Positions 26,676 to 36,694 are shown, counted from the first letter of the stretch. The stretch: 64,000 nucleotides of DNA from Zhouia amylolytica (GCF_900116365.1 NZ_FPAG01000005.1:62001-126000); one strand, 5' to 3'. Numbers and translations are program-made. The notes: generated by a model not told the origin, from the letters alone.

Positions 26676-28661
26676 TTATTCAATTTTAATACATCCGTTT
26701 TTATCTCTAGGTCTTTTACTTTTTAAAAGATAGCAATAACTATTATCTGGAGGTATCGCAATATAATTCGAATCAATTTCATTTAATAGCCTTTCTTCCT
26801 TGATTAGTCTTAGTTTCCAATTTGGAAAACTATCCTCTGGAGTGAAGTCTTGTGATATTTTTATTAAATTCTTGCTTTTCAATTTCAATATAAGGTTTTT
26901 GAAATATTCTCTAAATTCTGAATGAATCAAATATTCAATTTCACGGAATTTGTCTATCAATCTTCTTTTATCACTATCAACAACATTCCAAAAAGACCAC
27001 CAATAGTGATAAAATTCGTACTTTCCATCAACTGATATTGTTAATAGAGCACGCCTTAAATCATTTGTTAAGCACGAATCTGAGCTAAGATTTTCTATAA
27101 ATACAGATTTAATTTCCTCTAATGAGTCCAAGTCAATTTTATCTGAAGATTTATCAATATTTAAACAGTAGAAAATAAAATCTATACGACCTCTAAACAG
27201 GTCGGTATCTTCTAATTGAAATATGGGTTGCTTAATTTGAGAATTTTGAATAATAATTCTCGCTTTAAACTTTTCTTCTTCAATTTGTTCCTTTGCAAAA
27301 GTTGATTTTAAATTGTCGATTTTTGATAAATATTCATAAATGTCTGAACATCCAGCGGATAATTCTGAAATTAGATTAATAACTCCATCAAATGTCGCTG
27401 GACTTCTTACTATATCTGGTCTTTTACCGCTTTTTTCTATATCTCCTCTAGAAACTATATTTCTTACTACTCTTATCCAGTCAAGATATTTTTGAGTGTT
27501 AATTTCATCTGTTTTTCTAAAGTATTCTAATTGAGCAAAAAGGAAAACTCTTTGAGTATAAGATGCTCCATCAATTTCTGGAGCAATTATTACTTCTTTT
27601 AAAAAATCTTGGTTTGGTTGATGTCGGAACAGAGGAAAGTCGATTTTTATTTTTTCTATTTCCTCATATTTTTCATCTAGCAGGTTCAAGCAATCAACCA
27701 AATAGTTAAAACTTTGCTGTTGAAAAAACTTTGGAGAAATATTATTAGCATCATCTTTTAATTTAGAAATAATTTTCAATCTCTCATCTGTTTTCTTGCT
27801 CCTTTCTACAGATGTTTGTAACATTAATAGTGTTGAAATAAAATTCACGAATGAACTGTCAACCGTATCACCTTTCCTAAAATGTTTCCAAAACAAATCT
27901 GTCCAAGTGGTATCTATTTTAAATGCAAATGTTTTTGTAAAATCTGATTGACTTTCCCATTTTTCGTCTCTAATCAATTTTTCCAAACCTGCTTTAAAAT
28001 TTTCAAAAGTGGAAAGTAATTTTCCTCTAGCATTCATCTTTATGTAAAGGTCATCTGTTAACCCAATATTTTCTAATTCAACGTGATAAAACCTTATAAG
28101 ATTAAATTCTGAAGATGTTAGTTTATGCCAAAGATTTGGAGTATTAAAGAACTTTAGATGAATATCATCTATTGTTCTTAACATAGCATCGATTGTAGGG
28201 TCATTTTTCCAAGATAAATAGAACCAAGGAGAATCTATTATTGTATCGCTTGGAGAAACATTTTCTAATAATGTAATGTTATTTTTTACTAGTGAATTAC
28301 AAAAATCTCTCGAGGATATTCTTGTTTCATAGGTGAACTTTATTAATGTGTTTACTTCATCTAGTAGCTTGTTATCTTTTAAAGCACCATACCAATGTAA
28401 CAGAAAAAGTGTTGTTAATCTTTGTTGTCCATCGAGTGGTTGAAAAGAATCTTCTGTATTACTTCCGTATACAAAATCCAACATAATTTTTTCTTCTTTG
28501 CTAATACTTTCATACAATGCATTCAGGAAATTTTGTCTTATTTTTTTCTTGTCTTTTCTACCTTGAGCATAATCACGCTGAATTATAGGAATCTCGATAT
28601 TATTAGCTTTCAATAATTCATAAAAACTATAAATTTTGCCTTTGTACTTTTCGTTTTCCAT
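26676..28661 (-). CDS. DUF262 protein (GmrS-like), no HNH
   Basis: 661 aa. DUF262 domain with IPIIQRDYAQGR (about 20-31), DFVYGS, QPLDGQQRLTTLFLLHW (the DGQQR NTPase-like motif) and YIKMNARGK. The long C-terminal part has no His-Me/HNH motif. Comparable to the DUF262 subunit of GmrSD-type modification-dependent systems. Downstream by 5 nt of a second DUF262 protein that does carry an HNH-like end, so they probably form a complex. Confidence 0.82.
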   Translation of the reverse strand: MENEKYKGKIYSFYELLKANNIEIPIIQRDYAQGRKDKKKIRQNFLNALYESISKEEKIMLDFVYGSNTEDSFQPLDGQQRLTTLFLLHWYGALKDNKLLDEVNTLIKFTYETRISSRDFCNSLVKNNITLLENVSPSDTIIDSPWFYLSWKNDPTIDAMLRTIDDIHLKFFNTPNLWHKLTSSEFNLIRFYHVELENIGLTDDLYIKMNARGKLLSTFENFKAGLEKLIRDEKWESQSDFTKTFAFKIDTTWTDLFWKHFRKGDTVDSSFVNFISTLLMLQTSVERSKKTDERLKIISKLKDDANNISPKFFQQQSFNYLVDCLNLLDEKYEEIEKIKIDFPLFRHQPNQDFLKEVIIAPEIDGASYTQRVFLFAQLEYFRKTDEINTQKYLDWIRVVRNIVSRGDIEKSGKRPDIVRSPATFDGVINLISELSAGCSDIYEYLSKIDNLKSTFAKEQIEEEKFKARIIIQNSQIKQPIFQLEDTDLFRGRIDFIFYCLNIDKSSDKIDLDSLEEIKSVFIENLSSDSCLTNDLRRALLTISVDGKYEFYHYWWSFWNVVDSDKRRLIDKFREIEYLIHSEFREYFKNLILKLKSKNLIKISQDFTPEDSFPNWKLRLIKEERLLNEIDSNYIAIPPDNSYCYLLKSKRPRDKNGCIKIE

Positions 28662-28666
28662 AGTAT

Positions 28667-30346
28667 TTAAGCTAAGTAAGAATTTAGAACATTAAGTAAA
28701 TCATTTTCATAATTCTCTCGGTCTTCTTGAGACCAAAAAGAAATTTTAGGAGGATACTCGCTGAAATATTTTAAAAAAACATTTTTTGTACATATTGGAA
28801 TGAAAATTCCTTGTTTGTCACGATTAATTATAGTTTTTCGCTTAAAAGGAAATACAGCATTTTTATAGCTTCTATTAGTTCCAGAATCCAATAGTGTGAG
28901 ATTCGACAAATCATTTATATCATCATCTTCTCTTAATTCCGAGTTGAAATAAGTTACAATTTGTTCGAACAAAATTTTAAATCCATCCTGGTCTTCTTCT
29001 TTCCATTCATTTATTTGTTTCCTTAATGCTTTTTCTTCTCTTGTTTCATTACCAATAAAGACAACTGCATCTTCAATCCACTGCTTTTTGTTTTTATCAG
29101 GAATTTTGTCTTTAACAGAAGTTATATGTTCTAAATCCCATTTTTCATTTTTATATAAGTCAAAAGGGAAATAAGAATTATCTTTTGAGCTAGCCAACAT
29201 TGTTAAAATATTATACAAAAGGAGTACTTTCCTGACATCTTTTCCATCTGAATATTGCAATTCACTTATGTCAATATTCTTCAATTCTTTTTTTATAAGA
29301 CTATCTAAATATTTTTTAAACTCAGATTTACTTATGTTATCAGATGTTTTGTAAAGTTCTTTAATACTAGTTGACTCAGTACTAATTAAAAAGCCTATTT
29401 TATGATATAATTCACGTTCGTTGAACCACTCGCTAAACCTTTGAAAATATCTTTTAACTTCTTTCCAATTTTTAGTTAATTCTTCATTGTTACCTTTTGA
29501 AAACTTCTTGCTGAAATATCGAAAAGTATCATAATTATCATTCGGGTCTGGCTCCTCGTTTATTAGATTGAAAATAAATTCTATTCGGTTAGTTGAAATA
29601 GAGTTTTGATTTAAAAAGAACCAAAATTTATCATTCTGTAAAGAGTTTTCAATATTATCCCATTCCGTAGCAATTTCTAATTGCCTTAATCTTAATTTGT
29701 TTTCTTGATTTTGAAAGTTAGAACTATTTAGAAATAGTGCTTTAATTAACTCGGAGTTCGTTAGAGGGATTTTGCCAATGTTAATTCTTGTAAATATTGA
29801 AATTGAATCATTTTCATTACTTAAATACCAAATTACTTTAGAATTAAATTTAAATTTTGAACGAAAATTTCCTGTGTCAAAATTATTTCCTTTTTCTTCA
29901 AACCAATTAGAAATTGTATTATAAGCGTTTGTGATATAAAAAAAGTCAACGTTTGATTTATTGTCAACTTCTTCTTCTAATTGATTTAAAAAGGTTTTAG
30001 AATCTGTTCTAGTTTCGTAATCTATTTCAAATAGTTTATCTCTTCTTTTTTCAACAAAATCCTGATTTAAATAATATAAGATTAGGTAAATTGTAGTAAG
30101 TCTTTGTTGTCCGTCAATGACTTCAAATTTATTGTCATCGATTTTTTTTACTACAATTGGCTGAAGACAATACCAAGTTTTCTCATCTGAACTTTCATTT
30201 ACCAATCTTGGTGTAAAATTTGAAATGTCGTTAAGCAATTCAACAACCTCTTTGGAACTCCATCTATATCCTCTTTGATAAGATGGAATAAAGAAATCAT
30301 ATTCTTGAAGTTCACTGATGGTTTTTAATTCTAATATATTTTCCAT
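28667..30346 (-). CDS. DUF262 plus HNH-like (DUF1524-type) nuclease
   Basis: 559 aa. N-terminal DUF262: FFIPSYQRGYRWS, EVIDGQQRLTTIYLILYYL, FTRINIGKIPL. C-terminal His-Me finger: KWDLEHITSVKDK with the catalytic-type His, then DLSNLTLLDSGTNRSYKNAV and FPFKRKTI. This is the GmrS-GmrD architecture in one chain. GmrSD proteins restrict phage DNA carrying modified bases using NTP; the same role here is inference. First gene of the two-gene unit. Confidence 0.85.
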   Translation of the reverse strand: MENILELKTISELQEYDFFIPSYQRGYRWSSKEVVELLNDISNFTPRLVNESSDEKTWYCLQPIVVKKIDDNKFEVIDGQQRLTTIYLILYYLNQDFVEKRRDKLFEIDYETRTDSKTFLNQLEEEVDNKSNVDFFYITNAYNTISNWFEEKGNNFDTGNFRSKFKFNSKVIWYLSNENDSISIFTRINIGKIPLTNSELIKALFLNSSNFQNQENKLRLRQLEIATEWDNIENSLQNDKFWFFLNQNSISTNRIEFIFNLINEEPDPNDNYDTFRYFSKKFSKGNNEELTKNWKEVKRYFQRFSEWFNERELYHKIGFLISTESTSIKELYKTSDNISKSEFKKYLDSLIKKELKNIDISELQYSDGKDVRKVLLLYNILTMLASSKDNSYFPFDLYKNEKWDLEHITSVKDKIPDKNKKQWIEDAVVFIGNETREEKALRKQINEWKEEDQDGFKILFEQIVTYFNSELREDDDINDLSNLTLLDSGTNRSYKNAVFPFKRKTIINRDKQGIFIPICTKNVFLKYFSEYPPKISFWSQEDRENYENDLLNVLNSYLA

Positions 30347-30368
30347 TTAATTTTTTTCTGCATTACCC

Positions 30369-30409
30369 ACAACGTTTGTATAAACGCAATTTACGTTTAT
30401 ATATCTTTA
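30369..30409 (-). repeat. attC-like arm, copy 2 of a 41-bp repeat
   Basis: Coding strand ...GCGTTTATACAAACGTTGTG, 22 nt before the DUF262-HNH start codon; near-identical to the copy before the methylase. Confidence 0.55.
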
Positions 30410-30509
30410 GGTGTTATAGTTGTAAAATATTAATAATAAGGTGTTTAATGTAATTTTAAGTTTTAAATAGATTTTTGCAAAAACCAAATATTAATTTTCG
30501 TTATTAATG

Positions 30510-30609
30510 CTATAAATATAATACAAAATTTCCCCAAACCTCCAAGGGGCTTTTCCCCCTTCCCTTAAAGAAAGCCAAAATTTAACAACCCTAATTACGG
30601 AAAACCTCA
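30510..30609. repeat. ~100-bp repeat, copy B
   Basis: Same element as 21,096-21,194 with about a fifth of positions changed; keeps CTATAAATATAA, CCAAGGGGCTTTT and CTAATTACGGAAAACCTCA. The rest of the gap 30,410-30,840 holds short TATAGCGTRTGTA-like repeats but no gene. Confidence 0.7.
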
Positions 30610-30840
30610 ATCTTTTTGTCGAGAGTAACTTCAAAAGTTGTATGGTGTGTATCAAAGAGATATTTATACACCATATTTATTACGTATACATACTAACTGT
30701 ATAGCGTATGTATAGCGTGTTTGTATGGGGTTTGATATATGGATTATTCATAAATAGTACTAACCATGGTAATATGTAAGGGTAGGGAAGGACGAGTGAT
30801 GGGAACAAAAAAGTTAATCGTTATTCTTTGTTGGTCCTTT

Positions 30841-31215
30841 TTATTTAGTCTTATTTGAAAGCGATTTAAATTTGTTGGAAATGGATTTTTTAAGAAAAGT
30901 ATAATAGTCTTTTTTATCTTGATTAAGCTTTTTCTCAAGACTTAAAGACTGATCTACAATATCAAGTAAACTTTTTTCATTTTTTAAAAGGAATAGTTTA
31001 GAATGATCTATATTTAATTGTTGACATATCATTAGTAGTTTATCCCAACCACTTGTATGTTCAGCACGTTCAATTCTACCTATATTAGTCGAATTAGAAC
31101 CCACTAATAAAGAAAGCTCTTCCTGCGATAATCCTTTTGTTAATCTAGCCAATTTTATTACACAACCTATTTGAATGCCTAACAGTTCAATTTCTTCTTC
31201 GCTATATTTTACCAT
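30841..31215 (-). CDS. XRE-family HTH regulator
   Basis: 124 aa. HTH_3 domain at about residues 14-70 (IKLARLTKGLSQEELSLLVG, then NIGRIERAEHTSGWDKLLMI). A basic helical tail of about 50 residues follows. Probably a repressor of a neighbouring unit. It points toward the DUF262 pair but is about 490 nt away, so regulation of that pair is only a guess. Confidence 0.82.
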   Translation of the reverse strand: MVKYSEEEIELLGIQIGCVIKLARLTKGLSQEELSLLVGSNSTNIGRIERAEHTSGWDKLLMICQQLNIDHSKLFLLKNEKSLLDIVDQSLSLEKKLNQDKKDYYTFLKKSISNKFKSLSNKTK

Positions 31216-31355
31216 TTAGTAAAATTTGAGAAAATTGCTTGCTTTATTCGATACAAATTTGTGTTGAATAAAATATTTGTTATATTAGCTTCAGATTACA
31301 TATTTTTGCGATTCTTCTGAAAGAAAAATATTAGAAGCAATTGCTTAGAGTCTCG

Positions 31356-31466
31356 CTTTTGAAAACTGGTAATTTTTATGTACACGAGATGATAAGTAAA
31401 TTAGCTCACAACCCGGGTGTGGGCTCAAACTTATTCGTGTAAGGGTATACCAGTACCTCAAAAGCA
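31356..31466. other. 111-nt extended hairpin, candidate structured RNA or cruciform
   Basis: Nested complementary arms: GCTTTTGA/TCAAAAGC, CTGGTA/TACCAG, TACACGA/TCGTGTA, ATAAGT/ACTTAT and AGCTCAC/GTGGGCT around AACCCGGGT. About 34 pairs form one long interrupted stem. Located 140 nt upstream of the XRE start. No coding frame. Confidence 0.6.
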
Positions 31467-32267
31467 GTAAGTTGAGTTTCGCACCCAACTGTTTTTATAC
31501 ACTTGGTGTTTCTCAACATATCTTAGCAATGATTTCAGTTTTCATTTAAGATTCGTGAATTAGAACCCTCCATTTAGTCTAAATGGCTACAGGAGAATTA
31601 AAAATGGATAGGATGAATAAACAAGTACATAATAGTAAACAAGTAGGGGTGACCCATGCCCAGCTTAATGTTGGGTTTACGGTGTACTATTTATTGTTTG
31701 TTAAAAAGCCTAAGTGTCCTATATAGGATAAATCTTTGTTATGGGAGTGACGTTATACTTTTAATTTATACCGGTAATTCGAAACACTCTTTCTCCTGTG
31801 ACTGACCACTACATATAATCATGGTGTCCGGCCATGTGATGAATTACAAGCTTAAAATATGATAAATGCTTTATGCTCTATGCTTTGCATTGGAGTATGA
31901 GATACTAGTTTGAGTTAGTTGGTAGGGTTATTTGGCCTGTGGCTATTTGCATGCTATGGGCCCTATACCCTTAAAAAGAAAACCTGCCTTTTGGCAGGTT
32001 CCCTTTGAGTAAGCTTGGGGGGTTAGTTACTTTTTCTCAGCTTTTGCTGGGTAGTAAAAATAAGTATATAAAGATCGATAAATCATTGTTTAATTGTTGT
32101 AAATAAAACATAATCGGCAATGGGATAAACTAACTATTGAGAATTTGAATGTATGAATTGCCTGTTTTACAGGTATAAAAAGAAGAAGGCCCTCTAACGA
32201 AATAGCAAAGGGAAGTTAGAGAGCCGGATATCAAATAAAACGAAGTTTCATTTAACCTTTCAAAATT
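31467..32267. other. Gene-poor leader ahead of the SusC operon
   Basis: About 800 nt with no convincing gene. Contains a perfect hairpin AACCTGCC-TTTT-GGCAGGTT (31981-32000), which on the minus strand is followed by TTCTTTTT and so looks like a leftward terminator. The SusC promoter should lie within the last 200 nt. Confidence 0.5.
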
Positions 32268-35252
32268 ATGAAAAATAATGCTTTGAACAAGGTACGGATA
32301 CTGCTATTACTGGCACTATTTGTAACCCTCACACTATTAACCTATTCCGCTTTTGGACAGAATACCAATCTTAATAAAAAGCAACATTGGGTCAGTGGTA
32401 TTGTTACCGATACTGACGGAATTCCGATTCCTGGGGTGCATGTACTAATTGATGGTACCCAACACGGCACATATACAAATACAAAGGGTATCTACCAGAT
32501 CAGTGCTGCCCCCACCGATGTTTTATCATTTTCCTATATCGGCTTTCAGACCTTTAAGCAGACCGTTGGGGATCGCCCTAAACTGGATGTAAGCCTTACT
32601 GAATCTATTTTAGATCTTGGGGCTGTTACGGTTAATGCCGGGTATTATACCGTTTCTGAAAAGGAGCGAACCGGAAGTATCAGTACCGTTAAAGCTGCGG
32701 ATATAGAAAAGCAACCGGTGAGTAATGTTTTGGGAGCACTCCAGGGAAGGATGCCTGGGGTGTATCTAAGTCAAGATACCGGTGTACCCGGTGGTGGATT
32801 CACCGTGCGTATCCGTGGTCAGAACAGTATCTCTAGTGGGAATGATCCCTTATACATCATCGATGGGGTCCCTTTTGTGACAGAATCTTTGACTGGATTG
32901 GGTACTGGTATAATATCTCAAGCCAATCCTCTTAATGCCATTAATCCGTCTGATATTGAGAGTATCGAGGTGCTCAAGGATGCTGATGCTACTGCCATAT
33001 ATGGTTCGCGAGGGGCTAACGGGGTGGTGCTCATCACTACCAAATCAGCCAAAAAGGGTAAAACAGTCATTGATCTGAATTTGCAATCCGGGATCGGAAG
33101 GGTAGCAGATCGGGTATCGCTGCTAAATACCCCTGCATATTTAGAAATGCGCAATGAGGCCTTTTTAAATGACGGAGTAACCCCAAATGAGTTTAATGCA
33201 CCAGATCTTGTTCAATGGGATCAAAACAGGAATATCAACTGGCAAGATAAGCTCCTGGGAGAAACGGCCTATATCAATAAAGCAGAATTATCTGTATCTG
33301 GAGGGAATACCAATACCTCTTTTTCCGTTCGAGGTGGTTTTTACAAGGAAACCACGGTGTTTCCGGGGGATAATGCATACAAGCGATGGTCGCTAAATAC
33401 TAATTTGAATCACAGTTCTGAAAATGATCGGTTTCATGTAAATGTTACCACCCTATATACCAAAAATCAAAATAACTTATTGGGAGAGGATCTAACGGCC
33501 ATAGCCTTACTGCTGCCTCCCAATGCTCCTGATTTTATAGATGAGCAAGGAGATCTACTGTTCTATAACCAGGTAACCAACCCCTATGTTTATACCCGAC
33601 AGCACCTGGAGGCTGGTTCTAATACCTTTGTCAGTAATGGAGTGGTGGATTATGAGCTTTTCACCGGGTTAAAGGCCAAGGTAAATTTAGGGTATACCCA
33701 GCTATCTCGTGATGAGCAACAACTACGACCAAGGAGTTCTTTAAACCCTGCCTCAGGTTCATTGCCTTCTGCCATGTTTGGAAAGACTACCCTTGAAAGT
33801 TGGATCGCTGAACCACAATTGGAATATGAAAAACAATTTGGAAAAAGCCGTTTAAAGCTATTGGCAGGGGGAAGCTTTCAACAAACCACCAAAGAGCAAA
33901 CCATTATACAGGCCAGTGGTTTTAGCAGTGATCTGCTTATGGAAAATCCAGCCGCAGCCAGTGAGCTGATGATTGATCGTTATAATTATTCAGATTATAA
34001 ATACCAGGCCTTTTTTGGAAGGGTCAATTACAGCTATGCCGATAGGTATTTTTTAAACCTTACCACAAGACGTGATGGTAGTAGTCGGTTTGGACCGGGA
34101 AAGCGATTTGCCTCCTTTGGAGCTGTAGGAGCTGCCTGGCTATTTTCAAATGAATCGTTTATTCAAAATGGCTTGCCTTTTTTGAGCTTTGGTAAGCTTC
34201 GTGGGAGTTACGGGGTTACAGGAAACGATCAGATTGGGGATTATGAATATCTCGATACCTACGGCGCAACCTCTTATCCTTATCAAAATGGTATAGGCCT
34301 TTATCCAACCCGATTGTTTAATGAAGGGTTTGGATGGGAACGGAATAAAAAACTCGAATTGGCACTTGATCTTGGATTTTTAAGGGATCGCATTATGCTT
34401 AGTACCGGTTTTTACAGGAATCGTTCGGACAACCAGTTGGTGGGGGTGCCACTGCCCGGTAGTACTGGTTTTACCTCCATAAGAGCAAATCTACCAGCAC
34501 TTGTGGAAAATTCCGGTTGGGAGTTTGAACTGGCTATTACCAATGTTCAAAACCCTGATTTTTCCTGGAAAACACATTTTAATATTACCTATCCAAAAAA
34601 TACCCTTGTAGCGTATCCTGATCTGGAGACCTCGGTCTTTTCGAATATTTATGAACAGGGACGCTCTCTGTTTATAAAAAAGAAGTTTCACTATACCGAG
34701 GTGGATCCACTATCCGGAGTCTATCAATACCAGGATGTAAATGGGGATGGGCAGGTAAGTGCACCACAAGATCTAAGAGGGATCTATGAACTGACACAAA
34801 AGTATTTTGGTGGGTTGCAAAACAGTCTGACCTATAAAAATTGGCAGCTTGATTTCTTATTTCAATTTGTAAATCAAACAGGACGTCGGTATACCCATAA
34901 TTTTCCGCCTGGATTCTTATACAATCAACCAGCCTATGCAATGGAGCGCTGGCAAAGTCCGGGGGATCAATCTTCTGTGCAAAGGTTTACCCAGACTTTT
35001 TCAGAGGCAGGTAGTGCCTATTTTACCGGACAACAACAGAGTGATTTGATCTATGGTGATACTTCCTTTATACGATTGAAAAATGTATCACTAGGATATA
35101 AGATTCCTGTTAAGGATATCGGGGCGCGGTTGTATGTGCAGGGACAAAACTTATGGACCCTTACCGAATATAAAGGGTTGAATCCTGAGAGTCCCGGAAT
35201 GAGCCTTCCGCCGCTACAAACTTTTGTAATGGGCTTACAATTTACATTTTAA
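32268..35252 (+). CDS. SusC/RagA-type TonB-dependent transporter
   Basis: 994 aa. Signal peptide (to about residue 30, SAFGQ), carboxypeptidase-regulatory-like domain (HWVSGIVTDTDGIPIPGVHV, GTYTNTKGIYQIS), plug with GRMPGVYLSQ, IRGQNSISSGNDPLYIIDG and DADATAIYGSRGANGVV, then a C-terminal beta-barrel ending LGLQFTF-like aromatic. Imports large nutrients across the outer membrane with its SusD partner, which follows after 23 nt. No glycoside hydrolase or regulator of the usual PUL type is adjacent; the third gene is a thioredoxin-like lipoprotein, so peptide or redox-linked cargo is possible. Confidence 0.95.
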   Translation: MKNNALNKVRILLLLALFVTLTLLTYSAFGQNTNLNKKQHWVSGIVTDTDGIPIPGVHVLIDGTQHGTYTNTKGIYQISAAPTDVLSFSYIGFQTFKQTVGDRPKLDVSLTESILDLGAVTVNAGYYTVSEKERTGSISTVKAADIEKQPVSNVLGALQGRMPGVYLSQDTGVPGGGFTVRIRGQNSISSGNDPLYIIDGVPFVTESLTGLGTGIISQANPLNAINPSDIESIEVLKDADATAIYGSRGANGVVLITTKSAKKGKTVIDLNLQSGIGRVADRVSLLNTPAYLEMRNEAFLNDGVTPNEFNAPDLVQWDQNRNINWQDKLLGETAYINKAELSVSGGNTNTSFSVRGGFYKETTVFPGDNAYKRWSLNTNLNHSSENDRFHVNVTTLYTKNQNNLLGEDLTAIALLLPPNAPDFIDEQGDLLFYNQVTNPYVYTRQHLEAGSNTFVSNGVVDYELFTGLKAKVNLGYTQLSRDEQQLRPRSSLNPASGSLPSAMFGKTTLESWIAEPQLEYEKQFGKSRLKLLAGGSFQQTTKEQTIIQASGFSSDLLMENPAAASELMIDRYNYSDYKYQAFFGRVNYSYADRYFLNLTTRRDGSSRFGPGKRFASFGAVGAAWLFSNESFIQNGLPFLSFGKLRGSYGVTGNDQIGDYEYLDTYGATSYPYQNGIGLYPTRLFNEGFGWERNKKLELALDLGFLRDRIMLSTGFYRNRSDNQLVGVPLPGSTGFTSIRANLPALVENSGWEFELAITNVQNPDFSWKTHFNITYPKNTLVAYPDLETSVFSNIYEQGRSLFIKKKFHYTEVDPLSGVYQYQDVNGDGQVSAPQDLRGIYELTQKYFGGLQNSLTYKNWQLDFLFQFVNQTGRRYTHNFPPGFLYNQPAYAMERWQSPGDQSSVQRFTQTFSEAGSAYFTGQQQSDLIYGDTSFIRLKNVSLGYKIPVKDIGARLYVQGQNLWTLTEYKGLNPESPGMSLPPLQTFVMGLQFTF

Positions 35253-35275
35253 TGCGAATCTATTAAAAACTTGAA

Positions 35276-36694
35276 ATGATGAAAACAATTGAAATACATA
35301 GAATATGGAGAAACAAAGGTTGGTTCCTTTTTACTTCACAATGGATATTATGGATAACTGTTTTGGTAGTAAATGTTTCCTGTGACGACTTTGTGGATAT
35401 TCCAGCTCCTAAAGATGAGTTGGTATCCCCTTCAGTTTTTACAGACGATGAATCTGCAAATGCTGTAGTGCGTGGTATGTATAGCCAGATGGCCAGCAGC
35501 CTTGGGTTTGCAGGAGGGTATTACAATAGTGTTACGGTAACCTCTTCTTTGGCAGCAGATGAACTGTTTAGTTTTCGACCGCCTAATGCCTTTTTTGAGA
35601 ATGAACTAAACCCGGATGATCAGGCCATTGAGCGCTATCTATGGAATGAAGCTTATCAATACATTTATACCTGTAATGTTATTTTGGAACAGTTAGCGCT
35701 CTCCGATCAGCTCAGTGCTGAGGTAGTACAACAACTTGAAGGAGAGGCCAGGTTTATAAGGGCTTTTTGTTATTTCTATCTCACCAACCTATTTGGCGAT
35801 GTTCCCTTGCATTTGGTCTCTGATTATGAAGCCAATGCTACAGCTGAAAGAGCTCCAAAAGATCAGGTATATCAACAGATCATAGAAGATTTACGCCTGG
35901 CAAAAGAATTTCTTGCTATGGATTATAGCTGGTCTGAAGGGGAGCGGGTACGCCCTAATAAATGGGCTGCCATCGCCTTGCTAGCCAGGGTGTATTTGTA
36001 CACCGAAAATTGGGAGCAGGCGCAACAGATGGCAAGTGCCGTTTTATCCAATTCAAGATTGTATGAATTAGAGCCTGATTTAACAGCCGTGTTTTTAAAA
36101 AACAGTAAAGAGGCTATCTGGCAATTAAGACCGGTGCGTCCAAGACTCAATACCCTTGAAGCTTTTTGGTTTATACCTGTTTCCTCTAGACCTACCTCGG
36201 TTGGAATAACCGATACCCTGTTAAGTGCTTTTAGCACGGAGGATCAGCGCTTGACACAATGGATAGGGAGCGTGAGTGATGGAGAACAAACCTGGTATTA
36301 CCCCCATAAGTTCAAGGTGCGTATCAGCTCAGAGCTGATTGAGTATTCCATGGTGATCCGCCTTGCAGAGCTTTATTTAATTCGAGCCGAGGCCAGCGCT
36401 CATTTAAATGATTTTTCGGCAGCACAACAGGATATTAACCGCATACGCAGCAGGGCAGGGCTGGAAGATATCACAACCACTGATCTACAACAGCTCTTGG
36501 ATGCTATTTATAGCGAACGCCAGAGGGAACTATTCACCGAATGGGGCCATCGTTGGCTGGATTTAAAACGAACACAAAGAGCCGATCAAATTCTGGGAGG
36601 TAAAACCGGATGGGAGCCTACCGATGTGCTGTATCCCATTCCATTAAATGAATTACTTAGAAACACCCAATTGGAGCAAAACCCGGGGTATTAA
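35276..36694 (+). CDS. SusD/RagB-type surface lipoprotein
   Basis: 472 aa. Long N-terminal leader and lipobox VNVSC with Cys at about residue 36, then SusD-like DFVDIPAPKDELVSPSVFTD. TPR core includes EGEARFIRAFCYFYLTNLFG and NKWAAIALLARVYLYTENW; the C-terminus has NRIRSRAGL, ERQRELFTEWGHRWLDLKR and LYPIPLNE. Lid and ligand-capture partner of SusC. Confidence 0.95.
   Translation: MMKTIEIHRIWRNKGWFLFTSQWILWITVLVVNVSCDDFVDIPAPKDELVSPSVFTDDESANAVVRGMYSQMASSLGFAGGYYNSVTVTSSLAADELFSFRPPNAFFENELNPDDQAIERYLWNEAYQYIYTCNVILEQLALSDQLSAEVVQQLEGEARFIRAFCYFYLTNLFGDVPLHLVSDYEANATAERAPKDQVYQQIIEDLRLAKEFLAMDYSWSEGERVRPNKWAAIALLARVYLYTENWEQAQQMASAVLSNSRLYELEPDLTAVFLKNSKEAIWQLRPVRPRLNTLEAFWFIPVSSRPTSVGITDTLLSAFSTEDQRLTQWIGSVSDGEQTWYYPHKFKVRISSELIEYSMVIRLAELYLIRAEASAHLNDFSAAQQDINRIRSRAGLEDITTTDLQQLLDAIYSERQRELFTEWGHRWLDLKRTQRADQILGGKTGWEPTDVLYPIPLNELLRNTQLEQNPGY

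Noticed and set aside
31583-31726. 47-codon frame from an ATG (MATGELKMDRMNKQVHN...)
   Set aside because: Short, low complexity, no leader or conserved feature; could not be told from chance.
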